In this document: positions 26,967 to 35,478 of the stretch, piece after piece | How positions within the stretch are numbered: position 1 is the stretch's first letter | How the letters are laid out: each line of letters opens with the position of its first letter | Source of the DNA: Alphaproteobacteria bacterium | GTDB lineage: Bacteria; Pseudomonadota; Alphaproteobacteria; Thalassobaculales; Thalassobaculaceae | DNA length: 50,403 nucleotides | Reading direction: 5' to 3' | NCBI GenBank assembly: GCA_024742605.1 | Contig: JANSYC010000026.1 | Location: 1-50,403 of the forward strand | Made by a program: the position numbers and the translations under genes | The notes under the pieces: model-generated | Database searches by the model: none | Told to the model about the DNA's origin: nothing | The model's input: the letters and a program-made list of their open reading frames with translations, nothing else

Positions 26967-27602
26967 ATGACCGGCCAGCCCGCCTTCAGCGCCGATTTCC
27001 AGGCGGAGCTGGGCCGCTTGTTCCGGCTGCGGCGGGATGTGCGGCGGTTCCGGTCGGATCCGGTAGCGGAGCCGTTGATCGACGAGGTCCTGGGGGAGGC
27101 GGGGTTCGCACCCTCGGTCGGGCTGAGCGAGCCGTGGCGCTATGTGCGGGTGGCGACGGCGGCGCGGCGCGCGGCGATCAGGGAAAATTTCGAGCGGTGC
27201 AATGCGGAAGCCCTGAAGGGCTATCGGGGCGAGGACGCGCGAACCTACGCGTCCCTGAAACTGGCGGGGTTGGACATCGCGCCGGTCCAGTTTGCGGTGT
27301 TCTGCGATGCGGGGGACGGCAAGGGCAAAGGGCTGGGCACCCGCAGCATGCCGGAGATGCGCGACTATTCGGTCGTGTGCTCGGTGATGGTGTTGTGGCT
27401 GGCGGCGCGGGCACGGGGATTGGGCCTGAGATGGGTTTCCATCCTCGACCCCGAGACGGTCGGCCAAGCTCTCGAGGTGCCGGATGACTGGCGCCTGGTG
27501 GCCTATCTCTGCCTGGGCTGGCCGGAAGAGGAGGGCGCGGTGCCGGAGCTTGAGCAGGCCGGCTGGGAAGTCCGGGACGGCGTGGCCGACCGGCTGCTAT
27601 AG
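26967..27602 (+). CDS. bluB: 5,6-dimethylbenzimidazole synthase
   Basis: A 211-residue BluB of the nitroreductase fold, which breaks down reduced FMN with oxygen to make 5,6-dimethylbenzimidazole, the lower ligand of vitamin B12. RRDVRRFRSDPV near residue 25 and GFAPSVGLSEPWRYVRV are the BluB signatures, and the RSMPEMRDYSVVCSVMVLWLAARARGLG region carries the rest of the FMN site. The presence of cobO at the right end of the window agrees with B12 synthesis, although the genes are far apart. Confidence 0.92.
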   Translation: MTGQPAFSADFQAELGRLFRLRRDVRRFRSDPVAEPLIDEVLGEAGFAPSVGLSEPWRYVRVATAARRAAIRENFERCNAEALKGYRGEDARTYASLKLAGLDIAPVQFAVFCDAGDGKGKGLGTRSMPEMRDYSVVCSVMVLWLAARARGLGLRWVSILDPETVGQALEVPDDWRLVAYLCLGWPEEEGAVPELEQAGWEVRDGVADRLL

Positions 27603-27612
27603 GCGGCGCGCC

Positions 27613-27885
27613 TCAGTCTGTCGGTATTGCGGTCCGGTCGCGCTCAAGGGCGGCGTCGAGCACTGCAGGCTCGACGCTCAGGGTCTCGGTCAAACCGGGT
27701 TGGCTCGGGTTGGCATGCAAGTGGATCAGGGTTGCCGTTCGCCGGTAGGCGGTAAAGGAAATCCCCTGGATCATTTCCTCGTCGGACTCGATCCTATAGG
27801 TGCCTTCGGGAAACAGCCGGTCGACACCCTCTAGCATGAACGGAGCCTTGAAAGAGACCGAAGAGTTGACGGTGCGCACGTTCAT
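27613..27885 (-). CDS. Small conserved hypothetical protein (90 aa)
   Basis: A 90-residue soluble protein beginning MNVRTVNSSVSFKAPFML. The pattern of a beta-rich N-terminal half (GVDRLFPEGTYRIESDEE) and an AYRRTAT strand followed by an acidic helix resembles small hypothetical proteins I recognise from other alphaproteobacteria, but no function is known. The ATG has AGGAA upstream; longer frames to 28197 lack a coding look. It is convergent with bluB and downstream of another small gene on the same strand. Confidence 0.7.
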   Translation of the reverse strand: MNVRTVNSSVSFKAPFMLEGVDRLFPEGTYRIESDEEMIQGISFTAYRRTATLIHLHANPSQPGLTETLSVEPAVLDAALERDRTAIPTD

Positions 27886-28010
27886 GGCTGTTCCTGTCTG
27901 TTGAATATCCTGGGCGCGAACGCCCGGGTATCGCCCGGAGGAGGCGAGGGCCGATGCGGAGTCCGCCTCTGCGGGTTCCCTCGGGTCCCCGCCACCTCCA
28001 GAGGAACGTG

Positions 28011-28139
28011 TTAGGCCTTCTTGGCCGGGGCTGCCTTCAGGTCCACTACCGGTGTCGCTGGCGCAGCCGCTTTCGGCGTCGCGCCGGACACTTCCGGTTT
28101 CTTGGCATCCGACGAATTCGAGAACGATTTGAAGGACAT
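28011..28139 (-). CDS. Small Ala/Pro/Lys-rich protein (42 aa)
   Basis: A 42-residue peptide starting MSFKSFSNSSDAKKPE and ending in an Ala/Pro/Lys-rich tail (LKAAPAKKA). A very good AAAGGA ribosome site lies six bases before the ATG, which is the main support. It resembles short MSFKSFS-type hypothetical proteins seen in other alphaproteobacteria; I know no function. It has low complexity and is probably disordered. It lies upstream of the 90-residue protein gene on the same strand and may share its transcript. Confidence 0.6.
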   Translation of the reverse strand: MSFKSFSNSSDAKKPEVSGATPKAAAPATPVVDLKAAPAKKA

Positions 28140-28294
28140 GGGAATTCCTTTCATGGAACGGCAGAGATATGCCGATATCACAGACGTGATACTCCATCTT
28201 AAAATATTCAATGGGCCTTTATTTAATATTTATTTGTAGGTGTGCTTCCGTGTTTTTTGAGAATGTTCGCGGCTGAAATAATCAAGATCCCACG

Positions 28295-28326
28295 AAAAAG
28301 GGCGCGTCCGGCTGGACGCGCCCTTG
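28295..28326 (-). terminator. Rho-independent terminator of the TRAP operon
   Basis: A perfect 10-bp stem, GGGCGCGTCC (28300-28309) with GGACGCGCCC (28314-28323) and a GGCT loop, followed on the minus strand by a run of five T (complement of 28295-28299). It lies 22 bp after the dctM stop. Confidence 0.9.
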
Positions 28327-28347
28327 TCGTCGGATGAGGTCCCGCCT

Positions 28348-31011
28348 CTAGAAGTAGAGCGAGATATCCTTGTGGTGCGACTTGCAGACCGCAACGTCGA
28401 GGGCGATGTCGTTCGGCATCCGATCCTGCAGGCGCAGACCGATGGTGTCGCGGATCGCGGCCTCGTAGGTCTCGACTTCCGGCAGCAGGCTGTCCCGGGC
28501 GGCGGAGCGCCACGCAAGCTCGGTCTCGAACGCGTCCAGAGCCTTCGTGTATTCCTCCATCGCGGGTTCGATCTTGTCCGGGCTCCGGTCGAGGGACCGG
28601 CGCACCTTCGAGAGCGGCGAGCGGATGTCGTTGGAGTCGTAGACAGTGTCGCTCAGCGCCCGCTCGACGTTCTGAACCGCGTCCATCTTGGCTTCGGGGT
28701 CCATGTCGCCGGTGATGATCGCCTCAAGACCGCGGATATCGGACTCGAGCGCGGCGACCGCGTCGGTGCTGCGCATGGCCGCAAGCAGCTCCTGGATCGG
28801 CTCATAGGCCTGATCGCTGACCCGACGGTAGGAGAGGCGGGCCTTCTTCTCTGCGGACAGAACCTTCACGAACTCCTTATGGCGCGGCTCCCAGTCGTCG
28901 GGGACCTCGGCGATCAGGACCTCGCGCTCCTCGGCGGCCTCGATCAGGCGGGCCTCGTATTCGGCGATATCGTCGACATCGTCGGGCCGGAAGCGCTTGG
29001 CCAGACGGATGTTCTCCTCCAGCTCCTTCATTTCGGCCTCATGGCTGCGGATGTCGTCCTGAATGCGCCGCACCTCGATGTGGAGCGGGCTGTACTCGAC
29101 TGCCGCGTCGTCGATCGCCTGACTTGAGGCGAAGGCCTCTTCCAGAGCGGTGAAGCTGGCAGCGGCGTTCTTCAGGGCCTTCTCGACGTCGGCCCTGGTC
29201 CGCTTCGGCAACGCGGAGAGATCCTGGCCCTCCATCCGGGCGATGGCCGCCTTGATCTCGTCGCCGCGCTCCTGGTTGATCTCCAGGACCACGTCCTCGA
29301 TGCAGGACTGCAGGCTCGGGTTCTTCGGCGGTGGGGCGGTCTCCGAGGTCAGCTGCAGGCGGGTCGGCATGTAGTTCACCAGTTCCGGTGCCAGACCGAC
29401 GATGAACAAGGCGAACAGCTGCAGGCTGATGAACGGGATCACGCCCTTGTACATCGACACGGTGCGCACGATCGAGGGTGCAACGCCGCGCAGATAGAAC
29501 AGTGCGAAGCCGAAGGGTGGCGTCAGGAACGAGGTCTGGATGTTCAGCCCGATCATCACACCCAGCCAGACGGCGGTGATGTTGGCCGACGGATCCATCA
29601 ACAGAATCGGCGCGACGATGGGCACCACAACGACGGCGATCTCGATGAAATCGAGGAAGAAGCCGAGAACGAAAATCACCGCCATCACGATGATGAACTG
29701 GGTCCAGAACCCGCCCGGCAGGCCGGTCAGGAACTCGCGAACCAGTTCTTCGCCGCCGAACGCCCGGAAGGCGGCGGTCAGCATGGCGGCGCCCAGCAGA
29801 ATGATGAACACCAGAGAGGTGGTCTTGGCCGTCTCGATCATCACCCCGTGCAGGGTCTGATCTATCTTCATGGTGCGGTAGCCGCTCCAGCCGATCGCGA
29901 CCAGCAGGCCGATGCAGCCGAGGATCGCTGTGATCAGCGGGATGACGTCCTCGCTGGAGACCTGACGGATGTTGATCGGGTTCACATTGGCGATCACCAG
30001 GATCACCAAGGTCGAGAAGATGGCGAGCAGGGCGGGGTAATAGGTCCCTCTGCCCTCATACAGCCGATAGCCGGCCATGATGGTTGCGCCGACGGCGCCG
30101 ATCGCGCCCGCCTGGTTCACGGTCGCCACACCGGTGATGATCGAGCCCAGAACCACGAAGATCAGGGTCAGCGGCGGCACCAGGGACAGCAGCACGCGCG
30201 CGGCGAAGTTCCGGTCGTACTCGCCTTCGAACGGAACGGCGGGGGCGATCTTCGGCCGGAAGAAGGCGACCACAAGAATGTACAGCATGTACAGCCCGAC
30301 CAGGACCAGGCCAGGCAGCAGGGCGCCCATGAACATGTCGCCGGCACTGGTCGAGGCCACGCCGAACTCGCTGGGCAGGGTGAATTCGCCGGTGGTTTCC
30401 TTGTAATAGGCCTGCCGCATGGTGCCGGCCTGATCGACCGCGCTGGACAACTGGTCGGCCAGGATGATGAGCACGATCGACGGCGGAATGATCTGCCCGA
30501 GGGTTCCCGACGCGGCGATCGTGCCGGTCGCCAGGGCGTGGGAGTAGTTGTTCCGCAGCATGGCGGGCAGCGAGATCAGGCCCATCGCCACCACGGTGGC
30601 GCCCACGATCCCTGTGGTCGCCGCCAGAAGGGCGCCCACGAACACCACCGAGATGCCGAGACCGCCCCGGATCGGGCCGAAGAGCTGGGCCATGGAGACC
30701 AGCAGATCCTCGGCGATCTTCGAGCGCTGCAGCATGATCCCCATGAACACGAACAGCGGGATGGCGATCAGCGTGTCTCGCTCAACCTCCCAATAGATAC
30801 CTCGGAAGTTGGTCACACCGGCGCTGAGCCAGTTGACCGGGCTGCCCTGCGCGAAATACGCGTCGGCGCTGCCTTCCACCAGGGCGCCCGCAAGGGCCGC
30901 CAGACCGATCGTGATGATGGCCGATCCCGGAAGCGCGAAGGCGACCGGGAAACCGGACCCAAGCGCCGCCGCCATCAGAATCACGAGAAGGGCGAGGAAA
31001 AACAGCTCCAT
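28348..31011 (-). CDS. dctM: TRAP transporter large permease (DctM) with long C-terminal extension
   Basis: An 887-residue protein. Residues 1 to about 550 are the DctM ion-transporter subunit: the start GFPVAFALPGSA, PLFVFMGIMLQRSKIAEDLL, GALLAATTGIVGATVVAMGLI and GQIIPPSIVLIILAD are family motifs, with about a dozen membrane segments. Residues ~550-887 are an added, highly charged, Glu/Arg/Leu-rich region with heptad-like stretches (EVRRIQDDIRSHEAEMKELE) and no membrane helix. Ordinary DctM proteins are about 430 residues; larger ones exist, but I cannot assign this domain. Third gene of the dctP-dctQ-dctM operon; a terminator follows. Confidence 0.9.
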   Translation of the reverse strand: MELFFLALLVILMAAALGSGFPVAFALPGSAIITIGLAALAGALVEGSADAYFAQGSPVNWLSAGVTNFRGIYWEVERDTLIAIPLFVFMGIMLQRSKIAEDLLVSMAQLFGPIRGGLGISVVFVGALLAATTGIVGATVVAMGLISLPAMLRNNYSHALATGTIAASGTLGQIIPPSIVLIILADQLSSAVDQAGTMRQAYYKETTGEFTLPSEFGVASTSAGDMFMGALLPGLVLVGLYMLYILVVAFFRPKIAPAVPFEGEYDRNFAARVLLSLVPPLTLIFVVLGSIITGVATVNQAGAIGAVGATIMAGYRLYEGRGTYYPALLAIFSTLVILVIANVNPINIRQVSSEDVIPLITAILGCIGLLVAIGWSGYRTMKIDQTLHGVMIETAKTTSLVFIILLGAAMLTAAFRAFGGEELVREFLTGLPGGFWTQFIIVMAVIFVLGFFLDFIEIAVVVVPIVAPILLMDPSANITAVWLGVMIGLNIQTSFLTPPFGFALFYLRGVAPSIVRTVSMYKGVIPFISLQLFALFIVGLAPELVNYMPTRLQLTSETAPPPKNPSLQSCIEDVVLEINQERGDEIKAAIARMEGQDLSALPKRTRADVEKALKNAAASFTALEEAFASSQAIDDAAVEYSPLHIEVRRIQDDIRSHEAEMKELEENIRLAKRFRPDDVDDIAEYEARLIEAAEEREVLIAEVPDDWEPRHKEFVKVLSAEKKARLSYRRVSDQAYEPIQELLAAMRSTDAVAALESDIRGLEAIITGDMDPEAKMDAVQNVERALSDTVYDSNDIRSPLSKVRRSLDRSPDKIEPAMEEYTKALDAFETELAWRSAARDSLLPEVETYEAAIRDTIGLRLQDRMPNDIALDVAVCKSHHKDISLYF

Positions 31012-31083
31012 TTTGAAAAGCGGCCTTCTATTGGTGTTGGACGATCTCGGACCCGGTCATCCGCACAGCGCGGACAGTCTGGG

Positions 31084-32127
31084 TCAGGTTGCTGCGCCTT
31101 CGTGATCGATATGGCCCGGGTCACCCCGGTGGTCGGCCAGGCTGTCGAGCATGGTCGCCGCGAACTGGATGGTCATGGAAACCGCAAAAATGGCGAGGAA
31201 TCCGGCCATCAGATATTTAACGTACATACCGAAGCCGGATTGCGAGACTTCGTAGTTGATCAGCGGGCTGGTGATGATGCTGGTCCGGTCTTCCATGCCG
31301 AAGAACATGACCACCAGGGTCAGCGACAGGCCGAGAAACACGCAGCCGATCGCGTTCGCCAGGCCCTTGGCCCGCAGGCTGAAACCGGAATACAGCACGT
31401 CGACCCGCACATGGCCGTCTTCCAACAGGGTGTAGGCGCTGGCGAACAGGAACAGCGCGGCATACCAGAACCGCACCAGATCGCCCTGGAAGGCCTGCTC
31501 GTAGGAGAAAATGAATCGGCTGAGCACGATCAGCAGTTCGGCCACCACCACCATCAGGGTCAGCCAGTGGAACCCGATGGTGCGGGTCACGGCGGCGACC
31601 ACCAGGGACAGGGCCAGAAGCGGCATGTGGACGTAGCCGCCGCGGAAGGCCGGACGGCCGAGATCGGTCGCGAGCTGCGCGCCGAAGACATCGTCGAGCA
31701 GGTCCTCGACCCGGAGGAAGGAGATGATCATGTCGGCCATGCCGACCAGGATCACGCCCCAGAACGCGGCGCGGATCATATAGGTGACGATCCCGTTCAT
31801 ACGGACCGACTCGTCGCGCAGACCGCGCGGTCTGGTCATCACGTAGAACACCGATCCGATCACGGCCAGCAGGTAGATCAGGACCTGGATCGCGCCGAGG
31901 GCGATTGTGCCACCCGGAATCTCCTGGTCGCCCGACGCGTCGGGTCCGAGGCCGATCAGCGCGAGGCCGACCCTACCGCCGGGGAAATCCTGCCAAATCG
32001 TGAGATAGGTGTTGATCACGAACGCGAAGGTCAGCGCGACAATCGCCCAAGCGAAGATACGTGCTGCGTTCGGATTGACCGACCAAGCGCCCGAGCCGGA
32101 CTGGTCGCTGTCGTGCATCGTGGCCAT
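31084..32127 (-). CDS. dctQ: TRAP transporter small permease (DctQ), enlarged
   Basis: A 347-residue integral membrane protein between the substrate-binding and large-permease genes. The C-terminal half (WYAALFLFASAYTLLEDGHVRVDVLYSGFSLRAKG) is a standard DctQ with the conserved HVRVDV motif. The N-terminal half adds about four further membrane helices, so the protein is twice the usual ~170 residues. The ATG at 32127 has only a weak AGGG upstream; ATG at 32118 is a close alternative. It acts with DctP and DctM in secondary, sodium-driven uptake of organic acids. Confidence 0.88.
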   Translation of the reverse strand: MATMHDSDQSGSGAWSVNPNAARIFAWAIVALTFAFVINTYLTIWQDFPGGRVGLALIGLGPDASGDQEIPGGTIALGAIQVLIYLLAVIGSVFYVMTRPRGLRDESVRMNGIVTYMIRAAFWGVILVGMADMIISFLRVEDLLDDVFGAQLATDLGRPAFRGGYVHMPLLALSLVVAAVTRTIGFHWLTLMVVVAELLIVLSRFIFSYEQAFQGDLVRFWYAALFLFASAYTLLEDGHVRVDVLYSGFSLRAKGLANAIGCVFLGLSLTLVVMFFGMEDRTSIITSPLINYEVSQSGFGMYVKYLMAGFLAIFAVSMTIQFAATMLDSLADHRGDPGHIDHEGAAT

Positions 32128-32177
32128 AAAGGCAAACCCTGCGCTGGATCTTGACGGGACTGGCAAGCTGCCACTGG

Positions 32178-32207
32178 AACGGACGGGGCCCGAGGACCCC
32201 GTCCGTT
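32178..32207 (-). other. Intercistronic hairpin between dctP and dctQ
   Basis: An 11-bp perfect inverted repeat (32178-32188 with 32197-32207, 8-base loop) lies between the dctP stop and the dctQ start. There is no U-tract on the minus strand. It probably stabilises the dctP message or attenuates the downstream genes, which would give more binding protein than permease, as is common in binding-protein operons. Confidence 0.7.
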
Positions 32208-32234
32208 TGATTGGATCTCAGGTGGAAGGCCGAA

Positions 32235-33338
32235 TTAGAGGCCCAGAACCCGGTTCCGCTGACGCAGATACGGCACCTCGGCGAGGTTGCCCCACGCACC
32301 GACATCGGCACGGGCGGCCTGGAAGCTTGCGTCGATCCGCTCGACCAGGTCGCTGTGGCTGCGGGTCTCGGCGAACACTTCCTCAGCGGCCGCACCGAAC
32401 GCGTCATAGACGTCGTCGTTGAACTCACGCAGCTCGACGCCGTGCTCGTCCACCAGCTTCCGCAGGTAGGCACCGTTGTTGGCGTTGTACTCGGACATCG
32501 ACAGGTCGTTCGCCTCGTTGGCGCACGAGGTGATGATCGCACGGTCGGTGTCGGTCAGACCTTCCCACCAGGACTTGTTCATGCCCAGCGAGTTGAATCC
32601 GCCCGGCTCGTGCATGCCCGGGAAGTAGTAGTACTTGGTGGCCTCGTAGAACTTCATCGCGTAGTCGTTCCACGGACCCACCCACTCGGTCGCCTCGATG
32701 GCGCCGGAGACCAGGTTCTCATAGATCTGACCGCCCGGCAGGGACACCGGAGACGCGCCCAGCTTGGCCATGACGTCACCGCCCAGGCCCGGGATACGCA
32801 TCTTGAGGCCCTTGAAGTCCTCGCCCGAGTTGATTTCCTTGTTGAACCAACCGCCCATCTGCACGCCGGTATTGCCCGAGGGCAGGCACTTCAGGCCGTA
32901 GCCGTCAGCCAACTCATCCCACAGCTCCTGACCGCCCATCCAGTGAATCCAGGCGGACATTTCCAGATAGGTCAGTCCGAACGGAACGGACGTGAAGTAC
33001 GCCCAGCCCGGGTTCTTGCCCTTCCAGTAGTAGTCGGCAGCGTGATAGGCCTGCGCGTTGCCGGAGGCGACTTCGTCGAACACGTCAAACGCGCCGACCC
33101 GCTCGCCGGCGGCAAAGTATTGGGTCTGAATCCGGCCGCCGGAGGCGTCCTGGATCTTCTGTGACAGACGCTGTGCGCCGGTACCGAGGCCCGGGAAATC
33201 CCGGCCCCAAGTCGAGACGATCACCATCTCGACGCGATCCTGAGCGATCGCCGGCGTGGCGAGCGTGCTGGTTGCGGCGGCTGCGACGCCACCGATACCG
33301 GCGACACCAGCCGACTTGATAAATTCACGACGCTTCAT
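32235..33338 (-). CDS. dctP: TRAP transporter substrate-binding protein (DctP, TakP-like)
   Basis: A 367-residue periplasmic binding protein. The N-terminus MKRREFIKSAGVAGIGGVAA is a Tat-type signal with cleavage near ATPAIA-QD. ATEWVGPWNDYAMKFYEATK and the YYYFPGMHEPGG stretch are characteristic of the TakP branch, whose studied members bind 2-oxo acids such as pyruvate. The Arg in LKMRIPGLGGDV is the usual carboxylate-binding arginine. The ligand is inferred as a small oxo- or hydroxy-acid. The ATG follows GGGAG. It is the first gene of the operon. Confidence 0.92.
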   Translation of the reverse strand: MKRREFIKSAGVAGIGGVAAAATSTLATPAIAQDRVEMVIVSTWGRDFPGLGTGAQRLSQKIQDASGGRIQTQYFAAGERVGAFDVFDEVASGNAQAYHAADYYWKGKNPGWAYFTSVPFGLTYLEMSAWIHWMGGQELWDELADGYGLKCLPSGNTGVQMGGWFNKEINSGEDFKGLKMRIPGLGGDVMAKLGASPVSLPGGQIYENLVSGAIEATEWVGPWNDYAMKFYEATKYYYFPGMHEPGGFNSLGMNKSWWEGLTDTDRAIITSCANEANDLSMSEYNANNGAYLRKLVDEHGVELREFNDDVYDAFGAAAEEVFAETRSHSDLVERIDASFQAARADVGAWGNLAEVPYLRQRNRVLGL

Positions 33339-33432
33339 TGGTTTCTCCCAGTTGTGCGCAAGCCCATTGTCGAGTCCGGATGGACGTTTATTTGGACGAT
33401 CGGGTCTTGTCCGCCCGTTCGTGGGTCCATTG

Positions 33433-33459
33433 TCCATATCTTCTTCGAGTTCCGGTCAA
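33433..33459 (-). promoter_or_regulatory. Candidate promoter of the TRAP operon
   Basis: On the minus strand TTGACC (complement of 33454-33459) and TATGGA (complement of 33433-33438) are 15 bp apart, about 95 bp upstream of dctP. The -35 is good, the spacing short. Confidence 0.4.
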
Positions 33460-33477
33460 GCTCCCTATCGTCTCGCC

Positions 33478-33495
33478 CGGGTTCTCATGAACCCG
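33478..33495. promoter_or_regulatory. Perfect inverted repeat upstream of the TRAP promoter
   Basis: CGGGTTC (33478-33484) and GAACCCG (33489-33495) form a 7-bp perfect inverted repeat around TCAT, 18 bp upstream of the candidate -35. Position and symmetry fit an activator or repressor site; without a U-tract it is a poor terminator for bpt. Confidence 0.4.
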
Positions 33496-33596
33496 TGCCC
33501 GCAGAGCACCGAGCTCCGCAAGTCCGCGCGGATTATAGACATCCGCTACCCCTACGCAACCGGCTCTCGCGTGCAATTGAATGCAGGCGCAACCGA

Positions 33597-34361
33597 TCAG
33601 ACCTCTACTTTTCGTGCAAGGGCACCGCCCTGCTCCCCAGCGGAGCAAAGTGTCGCCCAACCATTCTCGGTCAAGCCTTCGATCGGACGGTATTGGGTCT
33701 TGTAGGACATCTTTCGACACTCCTGGATCCAATAGCCCAGATACACATAGGGTTTCCCGACGCTTACCGCCTGCCGGATCAGGTCGAGAACCATGTACCT
33801 GCCAAGCGCCCGGCGCTCGTCACCCGGCTCAAAGAACGAGTAAACCGCCGACAATCCGTCGTCCTGAACGTCGACCAGGATCGCGGCGCGCAGGCTGCCG
33901 TCCGGATTCCGATATTCCAGAACGCGGGTGTCGATCGGCGATCGTTCGATCATTGAGGCGTAGTCGGCGAAGTCCATGCCGGCCATTTCGCCGTCGGAAT
34001 GCCGGTGCTCCTGGTAGCGGCGAAACACCGCGAACTGCTCCCGGGTCGCCTCGTTCGGGACCCATTCCGCGGTCAGGTCGGCGTTTGCGCGTGCGATGCG
34101 GCGGTGGCCCTTGGACCACACGAAATCGCCGACCCGCACCCGCACGGGAACACAAGCGGTGCAGCCCAGGCAGGCCGGGCGGTACGCCAGATGCTGGGTG
34201 CGCCGAAAGCCGCCACGGGCAAGGGTGTCGTGCGCATGCCGGCCACGCCTTGAGGAGAGATCGCAGACAATGCGCCGCTCCATGCGTCCCTCGATATAAG
34301 GGCAGGGCATCGACAGGGTGTGAAAAAACGTGATTGGCGGTGCAAGCGTGGCGTCATGCAT
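33597..34361 (-). CDS. bpt: Aspartate/glutamate leucyltransferase
   Basis: A 254-residue bacterial protein transferase of the ATE1-like family. It adds leucine from Leu-tRNA to proteins with N-terminal Asp or Glu, marking them for ClpS/ClpAP degradation. The N-terminal Cys region has PCPYIEGRMERRIVCDL and CLGCTACVPVRV; HRRIARANADL, the RRYQEHRHSDGEM segment and the C-terminal YLGYWIQECRKMSYKTQYRP block are family signatures. The ATG at 34361 has GGAGG ten bases upstream; a GTG further up would place that site inside the gene. Confidence 0.94.
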   Translation of the reverse strand: MHDATLAPPITFFHTLSMPCPYIEGRMERRIVCDLSSRRGRHAHDTLARGGFRRTQHLAYRPACLGCTACVPVRVRVGDFVWSKGHRRIARANADLTAEWVPNEATREQFAVFRRYQEHRHSDGEMAGMDFADYASMIERSPIDTRVLEYRNPDGSLRAAILVDVQDDGLSAVYSFFEPGDERRALGRYMVLDLIRQAVSVGKPYVYLGYWIQECRKMSYKTQYRPIEGLTENGWATLCSAGEQGGALARKVEV

Positions 34362-34467
34362 GCCGCGGACACCTCCGAGCACGTGGTCCAGCTGGTATCT
34401 GTGGATGCGGGGGAATCTGGATCATCATGGCAGTCTGACCGAGCCCACTTCGTTCGTCCATACGCGC

Positions 34468-35478
34468 TCAGTCTTGATGTTGCATTTGCCCGTCCGGCAT
34501 ACCGCTGTCCGTCATCGGCTCGAACCCGCAGAAATCCCGTCGGATTTCGGTGGTGATTGCGTTCAATTGCCGCTGCAGGTAGTCGGAGAATTCATGAAGC
34601 CCGAAGTTCACCACCGTATCCGGCGTATGCGACTCCAGGGCGGCACGGGTTTCGTCGACCAGTTCCATTGCCAGGTTGCCGGCACGCAGTCCGAAATCGG
34701 ACCGCAGACGGTGGAGATTGGAGTCGATCTCCGACAGACCGGTCCAGATCGAGCGGGGAAAGGCGGAATTGAACAGCAGGAATCCCGCCACGGCTTTCGG
34801 GCTCATGCCGCGCGGGTGCTCGCGGCGGAACGCGTGATATCCGGCGACCGACCGCAGCAAGGCGTTCCATTGGCTGACATCGACCGGGCTTCCGACCGTC
34901 TGATCCATCGGGAGCAGCAGGTGATACTTGATATCCAGCAAACGGGTGGTCTGGTCGGCCCGTTCGATCCGCTTGCCCAGCAGATAGAAGTGCCAGGACT
35001 GGTCGCGGAAGAAGGTGCCTTCGGTGATTCCTGTATGGAGCTGGCACTGTTCCTTGATCATCGCCGAGACCCGGGCGAGCTCGCTCGGCTTCACATCCTC
35101 GGCACTCAGGGTCGAGAGATGATTGTTGAACATGTTCAGGTGCTGCCACATCTCGGTCGAGAGCAGCGGGCGCAGGGACCGGGCGTTCTCCTTGGCGGAA
35201 CGGACCGCCGAGATGATCGAGGTCGGGTTGTCCCGGTCCAGGACGTAGAAGTTCACCACATTCGCGTAGGAGGCCACGTCATAGGCCTTGTCGAACCGTT
35301 TCTCATCCGCGTTCAACTGCACGATCGACCGCCAGTTCTGGCTGCCGCGGGCGTCGCGGGAGAAATGCATGTTCACATCGAGAATACGGGCGAGATTCTC
35401 GGCCCGCTCGATGTAGCGGCCGAGCCACATGGCACAGTCGGCATAGCGGGCCAGAAGAAGTTTGGTCGCGGTACTCAT
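34468..35478 (-). CDS. Alpha-E domain protein (DUF403)
   Basis: A 336-residue, all-helical alpha-E protein beginning LLARYADCAMWLGRYIERAENLARILD, the family's hallmark with conserved R, E and N, and repeated later as FYLLGKRIERADQTTRLLD. Alpha-E proteins are coded next to circularly permuted ATP-grasp enzymes and are thought to belong to a peptide-ligase system that modifies or makes a peptide; the chemistry is not established. The start overlaps the stop of the ATP-grasp gene (ATGA). The C-terminal ~20 residues are Met/Gln/Asp-rich. Confidence 0.9.
   Translation of the reverse strand: MSTATKLLLARYADCAMWLGRYIERAENLARILDVNMHFSRDARGSQNWRSIVQLNADEKRFDKAYDVASYANVVNFYVLDRDNPTSIISAVRSAKENARSLRPLLSTEMWQHLNMFNNHLSTLSAEDVKPSELARVSAMIKEQCQLHTGITEGTFFRDQSWHFYLLGKRIERADQTTRLLDIKYHLLLPMDQTVGSPVDVSQWNALLRSVAGYHAFRREHPRGMSPKAVAGFLLFNSAFPRSIWTGLSEIDSNLHRLRSDFGLRAGNLAMELVDETRAALESHTPDTVVNFGLHEFSDYLQRQLNAITTEIRRDFCGFEPMTDSGMPDGQMQHQD

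Noticed and set aside
29848-32154. 768-codon open frame opposite dctM/dctQ
   Set aside because: Spans two real genes and their gap on the other strand, with a Gly/His/Asp/Arg-rich sequence that has no domain; a GC-rich shadow.
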